Notes under the pieces: generated by a model
What the model was told of the DNA's origin: nothing
Seen by the model: only the letters and a program-made list of their open reading frames with translations
The model's database searches: none
Made by a program: the position numbers and the translations under genes
NCBI GenBank assembly: GCA_020161135.1
Contig: JAIUOB010000004.1
Location: forward strand, 1-64,000
Reading direction: 5' to 3'
From: Gemmatimonadota bacterium
GTDB lineage: Bacteria > Gemmatimonadota > Gemmatimonadetes > Gemmatimonadales > Gemmatimonadaceae
DNA length: 64,000 nt
Shown here: positions 18,459 to 26,869 of the stretch, one piece after another
How the letters are laid out: each line of letters opens with the position of its first letter
How positions within the stretch are numbered: the stretch's first letter is position 1

Positions 18459-20147
18459 ATGCGCCGGCTGCTCGTCGGCGCCATCGCCACCGGCAGCCTC
18501 ACCGCGTGCGGTGACACCGCGCCCGCCAACGGCGCCGCCGACGACGCCGCACTCGCCCCCGCCTACGCCGCCATCACGGCCGATGGGCTCATGGCGCATG
18601 TGAAGGACCTGAGCCACGACTCCACCGAAGGACGCGCGCCGGCGAGCGCGGGCGAAGAGAAGACCGTCCGCTACCTCGAGGCACAGTTCAAGGCGCTCGG
18701 TCTCGTGGGCGGGATGCCCGACGGCTCGTTCGTGCAGAACGTGTCGCTCGTGCGCAACGTGCCGCACCCGGAGATGCAGTTCCTCGTGGGGGGCCGCACG
18801 TTGCCGCTGTCCCACGCCACCGACTACCTCGTGCGCACGCGCATCGAGCAGCCGGTCATCGACGTGAACGCGGACATCGTGTTCGTGGGCTACGGCGTCG
18901 ACGCACCCGAGTACGGCTGGAACGACTACAAGGACGTCGACGTGAAGGGGAAGGTGCTCCTCATGCTCGTCAACGACCCCGCCATTCCCGACCCGAACGA
19001 TTCGTCGCGCCTCGACAGCACGATGTTCAAGGGCCGGGCAATGACGTACTACGGCCGCTGGACGTACAAGTACGAGATCGCCACCGCCAAGGGCGCCGCC
19101 GGCGCGATCATCATCCACGAGACGGGGCCGGCCGGCTATCCGATGCAGGCGCTGAGCAACATCGCGCTCGAGAATTTCGACATCAAGGCGGCCGACGGCA
19201 ACGCGAACCGCGTGAAGTTCGAGGCGTGGCTGTCGCAGCCCAAGGCCGAGGAGCTGCTGTCGGCGAGCGGCCAGGACTTCGCGGCGCTCAAGCGCGCCGC
19301 CCTCTCGAAGGACTTCAAGCCCGTCACCCTCTCCGCGAAGGCGAAGCTGCATCTGCGCAGCGACATCGCCACCGTGAACTCGCGCAACGTCGTCGCAATG
19401 CTCCCCGGCAGTGACCCGGTGAAGAAGGACGAGGTCGTCATCTACACCGCGCACTGGGATCACATGGGGCGCGATACCACCCTGACGGGTGACCAGGTGT
19501 TCAACGGCGCGCTCGACAACGCGTCGGGCGTGGCCACGCTGCTGCAGATCGCCAAGGGCTTCACGCAACTCGCGCAGAAGCCGGCGCGCTCGGTGATGTT
19601 CGTGGCCGTAACCGCCGAAGAGAAGGGGCTGCTGGGCGCGAAGTATTTCGCCGCGAACCCGCCGGTGCCGCTGTCCAAGGTGCTCGCGAACATCAACATG
19701 GACGGCTTCAACCAGTGGGGGCGCACGAGCGACCTCGTGGTCATCGGCCTCGGCAACAGCACCCTCGACGACGTGCTGGCCGACGTCCTGCGCCCGCACA
19801 ATCGCACCATCGTCGGCGACGCCGAGCCGGAGAAGGGCTTCTTCTATCGCAGCGACCACTTCGAGTTCGCCAAGATGGGTGTGCCGGCGCTCTACACCGA
19901 GGCCGGCACCCGTTTCATCGGCAAGGACTCCACCTACGGCATGACCAAGCGCGAGGAGTACACGACGCGCGACTACCATCAGCCCAGCGACGAGATCAAG
20001 CCCGACTGGGATCTCAGTGGCGCCGTGGAAGACGCCAAGGTGCTGCTCGCGGTCGGCTACCGCGTGCTCACCACCGACACGTGGCCCACCTGGAAGCCCG
20101 GCACCGAGTTCAAGGCGAAGCGCGACTCGGTGCTGGGCCGCAAGTAG
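18459..20147 (+). CDS. M28-family metallopeptidase lipoprotein with PA domain
   Basis: The 562-residue product has a lipoprotein signal ([17 protein letters not shown], Cys 17). A PA-type insert is seen around YVGVD-type sequence [20 protein letters not shown] to [20 protein letters not shown] (about residues 140-230). The M28 catalytic domain follows, with the two-zinc ligands in [43 protein letters not shown] and [13 protein letters not shown]. It is expected to be an exported aminopeptidase or dipeptidase of the envelope. The ATG at 18459 gives a clean signal peptide; an ATG at 18426 sits in a hairpin. It closes the surface-protein cluster starting at 13885. Confidence 0.9.
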   Translation: MRRLLVGAIATGSLTACGDTAPANGAADDAALAPAYAAITADGLMAHVKDLSHDSTEGRAPASAGEEKTVRYLEAQFKALGLVGGMPDGSFVQNVSLVRNVPHPEMQFLVGGRTLPLSHATDYLVRTRIEQPVIDVNADIVFVGYGVDAPEYGWNDYKDVDVKGKVLLMLVNDPAIPDPNDSSRLDSTMFKGRAMTYYGRWTYKYEIATAKGAAGAIIIHETGPAGYPMQALSNIALENFDIKAADGNANRVKFEAWLSQPKAEELLSASGQDFAALKRAALSKDFKPVTLSAKAKLHLRSDIATVNSRNVVAMLPGSDPVKKDEVVIYTAHWDHMGRDTTLTGDQVFNGALDNASGVATLLQIAKGFTQLAQKPARSVMFVAVTAEEKGLLGAKYFAANPPVPLSKVLANINMDGFNQWGRTSDLVVIGLGNSTLDDVLADVLRPHNRTIVGDAEPEKGFFYRSDHFEFAKMGVPALYTEAGTRFIGKDSTYGMTKREEYTTRDYHQPSDEIKPDWDLSGAVEDAKVLLAVGYRVLTTDTWPTWKPGTEFKAKRDSVLGRK

Positions 20148-20153
20148 CACGGA

Positions 20154-20687
20154 CTACGCGAGGTGTGACTCCACCATCCAGAGCTGCTTGTCCGCCTCAC
20201 CCGTGATGCGGGTGAGGAGGTCGGCGGTGATGGCGTCATCGGCCGCGTCGGCCTCCTCGATGTCGGCGCGCGCCGCGTTGGCGCAGAAGGCCAGCGCTTC
20301 GGCCACCTGATGCACCCACGCGGTGGCGTCCGGCGCTTGGAGCGGGCACTCGGGAAGGCGGCTGCGCTTGGCGATCACCCCCAGCGTGCCTTCGGCCACG
20401 CATCCGAGTTGCACCGCACGTTCGGCGAGGTCGTCGGCCCACCCCACCGCCAGCGCGGCCACCTCGTCGAACAGCGCGTGCAGCGGGCCGAAGTTGGGTC
20501 CCTTCACGTTCCAGTGCGCCTGCTTGGCCTGCCGCTCGAGGTCGAGGAAGTCCGCGAGACGTTCGTTGAGAATGAGGCCGATCGCATTGCGGGTGTCCTC
20601 GGGCAGGTCGATGCGGCTGTGGAACGGCGTCGTGAGCTTCTTCTTCGGGGGCACGGGCGCTCCTGATGCGGAGAGAGGGTCGATCAT
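20154..20687 (-). CDS. dps: Dps-like ferritin-family DNA-binding protein
   Basis: The 177-residue protein belongs to the Dps miniferritins, dodecamers that oxidise and store iron and protect DNA from peroxide. The ferroxidase signature is intact: KQAHWNVKGPNFGPLHALFD then WADDLAERAVQLG, giving the His, His, Asp and Glu ligands in the expected spacing. The N-terminal tail before the first helix contains PPKKKLTTPFHSR, a basic patch as used for DNA binding. ATG 20687 is chosen because it begins just before this tail. It is convergent with the M28 gene, only six bases away, and divergent from tRNA-Ser(GCU). Confidence 0.9.
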   Translation of the reverse strand: MIDPLSASGAPVPPKKKLTTPFHSRIDLPEDTRNAIGLILNERLADFLDLERQAKQAHWNVKGPNFGPLHALFDEVAALAVGWADDLAERAVQLGCVAEGTLGVIAKRSRLPECPLQAPDATAWVHQVAEALAFCANAARADIEEADAADDAITADLLTRITGEADKQLWMVESHLA

Positions 20688-20922
20688 GGGACTGCGGCGG
20701 TGATACACGTCTGGAGAATACTCGGCCGGCCTGCCCTCGCGATCCGTGCTTCCCCGACACGGGAGACGGCGGTCACATCCGCCTCGAACGCGGCCCCCGA
20801 TTGCCCCGGCGGTGCGCCTGCCGCTACATTTCCGCCTCGCTGCGGTCCAGCCGGGCTGCGGCGGCGCGCACGATCGTCAAGCTGTTGGATCTCAAGGGCT
20901 TCCAGCGATCGTCGCGGGGTTG

Positions 20923-21012
20923 GGAGAGATGGCCGAGAGGCTGAAGGCACCGGTTTGCTAAACCGGCATAGGGGGTCAACCCCTATCGCGGGTTCGAATC
21001 CCGCTCTCTCCG
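20923..21012 (+). tRNA. tRNA-Ser (anticodon GCU)
   Basis: A 90-base class II tRNA. GGAGAGA pairs with TCTCTCC; discriminator G at 21012. The anticodon stem CCGGT/ACCGG carries loop TTGCTAA, so the anticodon is GCT at 20957-20959. It has a long variable arm (ATAGGGGGTCAACCCCTAT region) and TTCGAAT T-loop. It reads AGU/AGC. CCA is not encoded. Confidence 0.96.
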
Positions 21013-21015
21013 TTC

Positions 21016-21046
21016 CGCGGGTCCGCCGGATTCCGGCGGGCCCGCG
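21016..21046 (+). terminator. Hairpin terminator after tRNA-Ser(GCU)
   Basis: CGCGGGTCCGCCGG (21016-21029) pairs with 21033-21046 with one T-G wobble over the loop ATT, followed by TGTCATTT. It lies directly between the tRNA and gltX. Confidence 0.75.
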
Positions 21047-21083
21047 TGTCATTTCACCCGGTATTTCGCGAGCTTCGGTCGTC

Positions 21084-22547
21084 ATGACCTCTGCGTCCCC
21101 CGCATCGCGTCCGCGCGTGCGCTTCGCTCCGTCGCCCACCGGCTTCCTGCATGTCGGTGGCGCTCGCACGGCGCTCTTCAACTGGCTCTACGCGAAGAAG
21201 TACGACGGCGACTTCCTGCTCCGCATCGAAGACACCGACCGTCAGCGCAGCACCGAGGACAGCACGCGCGCCATCTTCGACGGTCTCGCCTGGCTGGGGC
21301 TCACCTGGGACGAGGAGGTCGTGTACCAGGGCGCCAACGTCGCGCAGCACTATGCGGATGCCCATCGCCTGCTGGAGACGGGCGCGGCCTATCGCGACTT
21401 CACGCCGCCCAGCGTGATCGAGACGCTGCGCGCCGAGGCCGAGGCGAAGGGCGAGGGATTTCGGTTCGATCGCAGCCTCGCGGCCTACAGCGAGAGTGAA
21501 CTGGCGGCCAAACTCGCCGCGGGTGAGCCGTACGCGATCCGCTTTCGCGTGCCCGAGGGGCACACCGAGTGGATCGACCTGGTTCACGGTCGCATCGCGT
21601 TTCCCAACAAGGACATCGAGGATTTCGTCATCCTCCGCAGCGACGGCACGCCGGTGTACAACCTCGCTGTCGTGTCCGATGACATCGCCGCGCGCGTCAC
21701 CCTCGTCATGCGGGGTGACGACCACATCTCGAACACGCCCAAGCAGATCCTGCTCTACCGCGCGCTGGGGGCACACGTCCCCGAGTTCGCCCATGTGCCG
21801 ATGATCCACGGCACCGACGGCAAGAAGCTGTCGAAGCGGCACGGCGCGACGGCGGTGGGGGACTACCAGCATCAGGGGATGCTGCCGCAGGCGATGCTCA
21901 ACTTCCTCGCGCTGCTGGGGTGGAGCACGGGCGACGACACCGAGGTGATGACGCTCGATGAGCTCGTCGCGCGCTTCGACACGCGTGGCCTGCATGCCAA
22001 GGCCGCGATCTTCGACACCAAGAAGCTCGAGTGGATGAACGGGCAGCATCTCGCGCGGCTGCCCATCGCCGAGTTGGCGACGCTCATGGCGCCTCTCTTC
22101 GAGCGCGCGGGGCTGGCCACGGTGGCCGACCTCACCGCACGTCACGAATGGTTCTGCGGCGTGCTCGAACTGCTGCGCATTCGCGCGCGTCTCACCGACG
22201 AGATCGTCGCGCAGGCCGGGCCGTTCTTCACCGACGCGGTGGAATACGACGCCGATGCGGTGGCGAAGCAGTGGCGTGATGCGGCGGCCACTGCCGACGT
22301 GCTCGAGGCCACGCACGACGCCCTGGCGGCGCTCGCGACGTGGGAGCCAGCAGCCATGGAAGAGGCGCTGCGGCAGTTGGCCGAGCAGCGCGGCATTTCG
22401 GGCGGCAAGGTGTTCCAGCCGCTGCGCGTCGCGCTCACGGGGCTCACGGTCAGCCCGGGCATCTTCGACGTGCTGCTCTACGTGGGGCGCGAGCGGTCAC
22501 TCGCGCGCATCCTCGCCGCGGTCGGCTACCTGCGCAGTCCTGCCTGA
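21084..22547 (+). CDS. gltX: Glutamyl-tRNA synthetase
   Basis: This class I synthetase charges tRNA-Glu. VRFAPSPTGFLHVGGARTAL gives the HIGH-equivalent HVGG at the N-terminus, and DGKKLSKRHGATAV gives the KMSKS-equivalent KLSKR. The C-terminal all-helical anticodon-binding half ends with VFQPLRVALTGLTVSPGIFD, typical of bacterial GluRS. The length is 487 residues. The E. coli-type four-cysteine zinc knuckle is absent (the region reads FTPPSVIETLRAEAEAKG), as in many bacteria. Whether it is discriminating or also glutamylates tRNA-Gln cannot be read here; no glnS or gat genes are in the window. Confidence 0.95.
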   Translation: MTSASPASRPRVRFAPSPTGFLHVGGARTALFNWLYAKKYDGDFLLRIEDTDRQRSTEDSTRAIFDGLAWLGLTWDEEVVYQGANVAQHYADAHRLLETGAAYRDFTPPSVIETLRAEAEAKGEGFRFDRSLAAYSESELAAKLAAGEPYAIRFRVPEGHTEWIDLVHGRIAFPNKDIEDFVILRSDGTPVYNLAVVSDDIAARVTLVMRGDDHISNTPKQILLYRALGAHVPEFAHVPMIHGTDGKKLSKRHGATAVGDYQHQGMLPQAMLNFLALLGWSTGDDTEVMTLDELVARFDTRGLHAKAAIFDTKKLEWMNGQHLARLPIAELATLMAPLFERAGLATVADLTARHEWFCGVLELLRIRARLTDEIVAQAGPFFTDAVEYDADAVAKQWRDAAATADVLEATHDALAALATWEPAAMEEALRQLAEQRGISGGKVFQPLRVALTGLTVSPGIFDVLLYVGRERSLARILAAVGYLRSPA

Positions 22548-22558
22548 GTTGACGGCCT

Positions 22559-22586
22559 GAGCGGCGCCCGTCAGGGCGGGCCGCTC
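22559..22586. terminator. Hairpin between gltX and convergent gene
   Basis: GAGCGGC (22559-22565) pairs with 22580-22586, with an inner GCCC/GGGC pairing and a two-base bulge. It overlaps the stop codon of the minus-strand gene at 22571, as other hairpins in this window do. Confidence 0.55.
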
Positions 22587-23602
22587 TTGCTCTCGCTCTT
22601 GCCCGCGTCCTTGAGCGGTGCGGCGACGCTTGCGCTGGGTGCACGCAGTCGGGCGCGCCGTTCGGTGTCACGCCGCGCGTCCATCTCCTTCACGATGCGG
22701 CGGAACTCCGCATCGCCGGCTCCGCGCGCCGACATGCGCTGAATGTCGGCGGTGGCAGCGGCGGTGCGTCGGCCGGACTCGATCATCGCCATGTTCCCCG
22801 ACATGTTGGCCGCCGTGGCCGCGTTGAGCGGCAACAGGGCGAGCAGCGCGTTGGGAATCACGACCTTGCCGAGCCGAATGCCGCCCTGATCCCACCCCCA
22901 CTTGTTGCCGTTCTTGTCGGTGCGGGTCCAGTCGCCGGGAGCGCGGCCATACTTGCCCTGCGCCCGCGCCAGCGAGTCGAGCGAATCGCGGGCCGCCATG
23001 ATGCCACCCGCCATGATGCTGTCGAGATTGTCGGCGCCGGTGCCCCCTCCGCCGAATGCGGCGCCCGTGCCGCCAGCGCCGCCGCCCGTACCGCGCCAGA
23101 CGCGCTCGTCGGTGTAGCCAGGGCGCACACCGCGCACCCGCGGGTCGAGCGCGCCGATGCCGTTGCCCGGGGGTGCGCCAGCGCCCGTGTCACGCGGCGC
23201 CGTCGGGATGGCAGGCGGACCGGCCGCCGGCGGCTCGGCCGGCGCTGCCGGAGCGGGCTGCGCGGGCGCGGGCTGGGTGGGCGCAGCGTTCGGGCGCGTG
23301 GCCGCGGGCGTCCGCGACACCGGCGGTGCCACGTCGCGTGTGGCGACGTACTGCAACCGCTCTTCCCGCGGGCGCTGCTCGTTTCCGAAGCGCATCCAGT
23401 TGGGGAGGCCGTGCCCGAAGGTGATCCACTGCATCACCGCCACCACCAGCACGACGTGCACGAGCACCGCGATGGCCAGCGCGCGCGCGTTGCGCGGCCG
23501 CGCCGTCGGCAGCCCCTGCACGGCCACACGCTTCCGGCGCGGCGGCCGGGGCTCGGCGGGCGGCGGGGACGCGGGCGGCACGGGGGGGCGGGAGTGCGGC
23601 AT
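22571..23602 (-). CDS. Proline-rich single-pass membrane protein, function unknown
   Basis: I do not recognise a family. The 343 residues start with a Pro/Arg-rich cytoplasmic tail and one transmembrane helix (about 41-58, ALAIAVLVHVVLVVAVMQW). Then comes a long Ala/Pro-rich linker (about 95-145), a Gly-rich stretch, and a charged helical C-terminus. This arrangement (short cytoplasmic tail, one helix, Pro-rich spacer) is that of TonB- or TolA-like energy transducers, but no TonB C-terminal domain is visible. The sequence DNLDSIMAGGIMAARDSLDS and the C-terminal helix could mediate protein contacts. It lies 25 bases after the FAH-family gene on the same strand. Confidence 0.6.
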   Translation of the reverse strand: MPHSRPPVPPASPPPAEPRPPRRKRVAVQGLPTARPRNARALAIAVLVHVVLVVAVMQWITFGHGLPNWMRFGNEQRPREERLQYVATRDVAPPVSRTPAATRPNAAPTQPAPAQPAPAAPAEPPAAGPPAIPTAPRDTGAGAPPGNGIGALDPRVRGVRPGYTDERVWRGTGGGAGGTGAAFGGGGTGADNLDSIMAGGIMAARDSLDSLARAQGKYGRAPGDWTRTDKNGNKWGWDQGGIRLGKVVIPNALLALLPLNAATAANMSGNMAMIESGRRTAAATADIQRMSARGAGDAEFRRIVKEMDARRDTERRARLRAPSASVAAPLKDAGKSESKSGPP

Positions 23603-23627
23603 GCTGGAATCTACCCGATGGAGGCGC

Positions 23628-24260
23628 TCAGGTGCCTGCGACCACGGGATTGCTCACCCGGGAGAGCCCCACGAGTTCCACCTCGACCGTATCTCCCGGT
23701 GCGAGTCGTCCCACCCCCGCCGGCGTGCCCGTGGCGATGACGTCGCCCGGCTCGAGGGTGAAGTACTGCGAGATGTAGTGCACGAGGAAGGGGATGCGGA
23801 ACACCATGTCCCGCCCATGGCCGTGCTGCACCACCGCCCCGTTGAGGCGGGTCACGAGTTCGATGGCGTCGAAGTCGGCCGGCGCGGGGGCCACCGTGCC
23901 GATGGCGCCGAAGGTGTCCAGCCCCTTGGCACGGGCCCACTGTCCGTCGCTGTTCTGCAGGTCGCGGGCGGTCACGTCGTTGAACGCCACCACCCCACCG
24001 ACGGCGGCCACCGCCTCCGCCTCACTCGCGGCCTTCGACAGACGCGCGCCCATCACCACCGCGATCTCCCCCTCGTACTCGATGTGCGTGGACACCGGGT
24101 GCAGGACCACCGCCTGCCCCTCGCGCACCAGCGATGACGGCGGCTTGAGGAAGAGGAGCGGGTACTTCGGCACGTCGTTGCCCATCTCCTTGGCGTGGGC
24201 GACATAGTTGCGGCCGACGCAGATGATCTTGCTGGGGGTGGCGGAGGGCGCGTGAGACAT
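23628..24260 (-). CDS. Fumarylacetoacetate hydrolase (FAH) family protein
   Basis: The 210-residue protein is a compact FAH-fold enzyme. KIICVGRNYVAHAKEMGND is the usual N-terminus. The metal ligands appear as HIEYEGEIAVVMG (Glu-x-Glu) and VVAFNDVTARDLQ (Asp), and the product ends with PGDVIATGTPAGVGRLAPGD. Members hydrolyse or decarboxylate acylpyruvates and related 2-oxo acids (FAHD1-like, 2-hydroxyhepta-2,4-diene-1,7-dioate isomerase). The short form here suggests an acylpyruvase/oxaloacetate decarboxylase-like role. The ATG at 24260 fits the family start. It is downstream of the dinG fusion gene, separated by 77 bases. Confidence 0.85.
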   Translation of the reverse strand: MSHAPSATPSKIICVGRNYVAHAKEMGNDVPKYPLLFLKPPSSLVREGQAVVLHPVSTHIEYEGEIAVVMGARLSKAASEAEAVAAVGGVVAFNDVTARDLQNSDGQWARAKGLDTFGAIGTVAPAPADFDAIELVTRLNGAVVQHGHGRDMVFRIPFLVHYISQYFTLEPGDVIATGTPAGVGRLAPGDTVEVELVGLSRVSNPVVAGT

Positions 24261-24337
24261 GAGGACGTGGAGGAGTCGGTGGAGGGTGACGGCAGGGCCG
24301 GTGCCGAACGGCCACTGCGGGAGGGCCACTGCCTGCC

Positions 24338-26869
24338 CTAACGTCGCGCTCGGTAGAACGCTGACACCTGGGCCCGCAGTTCACCCCATGGGCCCACGAG
24401 GCGGCGGGCCGGGGGCAATCCGTCGAGCAGTTCGCGACCGTAGCGCTTGGTGGTGACCCGCGGGTCACTCAACACCACCACGCCGGCGTCGGTGCCGCTG
24501 CGAATGAGCCGCCCGAACCCCTGCTTGAGGCGTAGCGCCGCGTGCGGCAGCATGTACTCGCCAAAGCTGTTGCCACCGCGCGCCTCGATGGCCTCGCACT
24601 GGGCGGCCACCATGGGCTCCGACGGCACCCGGAACGGCAGCTTGGCGATGAGCAGGCCGCGCAGCGCATCGCCCGGGACATCGACGCCTTCCCAGAAGGT
24701 CGCCGTGCCCAGCAGCACCGCGCTTCCGGCGTCGCGGAAACGCTCGAGCAGCACATCGCGCGGCTCTTCGCCGTGCACCAGCAGCGGCAACCCCGACACC
24801 GCCCCCGACGCCCGCAGCGCTTCGGCCATCTGACGGACGTCGCGATGGCTGGTGAACAGCGCGAACACACCGCCGCCGCTGGCCCGCACCAGGTCGCTCA
24901 GGTGCCGCTCGACGGCCGCGAAGTGCGCGCCGGCGTCCTCATTGGGCGCCGGCAGGTCGGTAGGCACCGCCAGCACCGCCTGTCGCGGATAGTCGAACGG
25001 CGACGGAAACATGGCGCTGCGTGTCGTCGCCGCCCGCGGGTCGAGCCCGAGCCGTTCCGCGAGGAAGCCGAAGCCGCCCTGCGTCGCGAGGGTCGCACTG
25101 GTCACCACCGCGGTGCGGACGCGCGCGAAGAGATCGTCGCGCAGCACCGGCGCCAGGTCGAGCGGCACACAGTGCACGGCGACGTTGCGATCCTGCGGGG
25201 TCGGCTTTCCCTGGAACTCCATCCACCGCACCGAGGCCGGGCCATCGGTCGGCGTGCGCAGCCCCTTGGCCAGCGAATCGCCCGCGGTCTGCAGCCGTCG
25301 CGTGACCGCCCGTACCTCGTTGAGGAGCGGCGCCAACTGCTCGGCGCGCTTCTCATCGGTCTCCAGGCGCTCGCGCACGAGCTCGAGCCCGGCGCCGATC
25401 GCGTCGATCTCGTTGAGCAGCTCGCCCAGCGTCTCGGCGATGCCGTTCTCCCACAGCGGATGCTGCTCGAAGGCCGGCGTGAGTCGCAGCACCGGCGCAC
25501 CATGCTGTTCGAGCACGTCGCGCAGCAGTTCGAACAGGAGCTGCGCACGATCCCGCGCGGTGGCCGTCGCACTCATCAGCCGCTCGCGCACCAGGTCGGT
25601 GCTGGCGACACTCAGCAGGTCACGCTGCGTCATGAGCCGCAGCTCGAGCGCGGGCAGCAGGCCACGCCCGCGCCGTTCGAGGCGACCGAACAGGCGCATG
25701 AGGGCGCGCCGCGTGATCGTGCTGCCAAGGTGCGCCGCCGCCGCATCCTCGAGATGATGACCCTCGTCGATGACGAGACGCCGATACGACGGCAGCACGG
25801 CGGCATCGTCCCAGTTCTGCACCTGGCGCCGCACTGCGACGTCGGAAAGCAGCAGGTGATGGTTCACCACCACCACGTCGGCCACCGCCGCATCCCGTCG
25901 CGCCGCGAAGAGGAAGCAGTTCGCGTAGTGCGGGCACTGCATGCGCGTACACAGGTCCGGCTCGGCGGCCACCTCGTCCCACACATCGGGGCGCGGTGGG
26001 GTCGCGAGGTCGGCGAGCGAGCCGTCGGTCGTGCGCGTCGCCCACTCGGCCAGCCGCACCACCTCGACCGACACATCATCTTCGAAGAGCGCGGCGCCCG
26101 CCCCCTGCGCCTGCTCGAGGCGCTGCAGGCACACGTAGTTGCGCCACCCCTTGAGCAGGGCGAAGCGCACCGGTTGGTCGTCGAGCGCGCGTTGCAGGAA
26201 CGGCAGGTCCTTGGCGACCAACTGCTCCTGCAGCGTGATCGTGTTGGTGCTCACGATGGTGCGCTCGCCGTTGGCTGCCGCCCAGCGCAGCGCCGGCACG
26301 AGGTAGCCGAGCGACTTGCCGACACCGGTGCCCGCCTCGAGCAGCGCGACACCACCGTCGTTGTAGCTGTCGGTCACCGCGCGCGCCATCGCCCGCTGAC
26401 TCGGCCGGTCCTCGTAGCTGCGCCCTCCGAGCGCATGCTGCATGGCTTGCGCGACCTTGCCGTACGGACCGAGCGCCACGTCCACCGCGTCCACATCGAG
26501 CGGCTGCACGGCGCGCTCGCGCGGCACCTCGACGACGACGTACACGCGGGTCGCGTCGTTGTCGACGATGCCGAAGCCGATGCCGTTGCCGTGGAAGCGG
26601 TACGCGACCTCCATGTCGGCCTGACTCGGGGTGAGGTCGCCACCGGGGTGGTTGTGCAGCAGCATCTCGCCGCGATCGGCCACCCCGGGGAGCGCGAGCA
26701 CGCTCCCGATGTCGCCCGCGGCGACCTTGCGTGCCGTCACGATGATGCCGCTGTCGTCCACGGTGCAGACGAAGCACACCTCGTTGCCGCCATGCAGGCG
26801 GATCTGCGTGCGAATGGCCGCGGCGGCCGCCCGGGCGAGCCGCGGCTCACCGGCGGTCGCCGTGCTCAC
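24338..26869 (-). CDS. JAMM/RadC-like domain fused to a DinG/XPD-type DNA helicase
   Basis: The 843-residue protein combines two modules. Residues about 10-130 form a JAB/MPN domain with a complete JAMM motif: Glu30, His72-x-His74 and Asp85 in LLHNHPGGDLTPSQAD, which is also the RadC signature. Residues about 150-843 are a superfamily 2 helicase of the DinG/XPD class: Walker A LLEAGTGVGKSLGYL, cysteines in GWRNYVC and LCTRMQCPHYANC consistent with an iron-sulfur cluster, DEGHH Walker B, and late motifs VLLGTATFWEGVDVPG and LKQGFGRLIRSGTD. It probably unwinds 5'-tailed DNA or R-loops. The GTG start at 26869 overlaps the upstream stop as GTGA, which also gives the full JAMM domain. Confidence 0.88.
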   Translation of the reverse strand: MSTATAGEPRLARAAAAAIRTQIRLHGGNEVCFVCTVDDSGIIVTARKVAAGDIGSVLALPGVADRGEMLLHNHPGGDLTPSQADMEVAYRFHGNGIGFGIVDNDATRVYVVVEVPRERAVQPLDVDAVDVALGPYGKVAQAMQHALGGRSYEDRPSQRAMARAVTDSYNDGGVALLEAGTGVGKSLGYLVPALRWAAANGERTIVSTNTITLQEQLVAKDLPFLQRALDDQPVRFALLKGWRNYVCLQRLEQAQGAGAALFEDDVSVEVVRLAEWATRTTDGSLADLATPPRPDVWDEVAAEPDLCTRMQCPHYANCFLFAARRDAAVADVVVVNHHLLLSDVAVRRQVQNWDDAAVLPSYRRLVIDEGHHLEDAAAAHLGSTITRRALMRLFGRLERRGRGLLPALELRLMTQRDLLSVASTDLVRERLMSATATARDRAQLLFELLRDVLEQHGAPVLRLTPAFEQHPLWENGIAETLGELLNEIDAIGAGLELVRERLETDEKRAEQLAPLLNEVRAVTRRLQTAGDSLAKGLRTPTDGPASVRWMEFQGKPTPQDRNVAVHCVPLDLAPVLRDDLFARVRTAVVTSATLATQGGFGFLAERLGLDPRAATTRSAMFPSPFDYPRQAVLAVPTDLPAPNEDAGAHFAAVERHLSDLVRASGGGVFALFTSHRDVRQMAEALRASGAVSGLPLLVHGEEPRDVLLERFRDAGSAVLLGTATFWEGVDVPGDALRGLLIAKLPFRVPSEPMVAAQCEAIEARGGNSFGEYMLPHAALRLKQGFGRLIRSGTDAGVVVLSDPRVTTKRYGRELLDGLPPARRLVGPWGELRAQVSAFYRARR

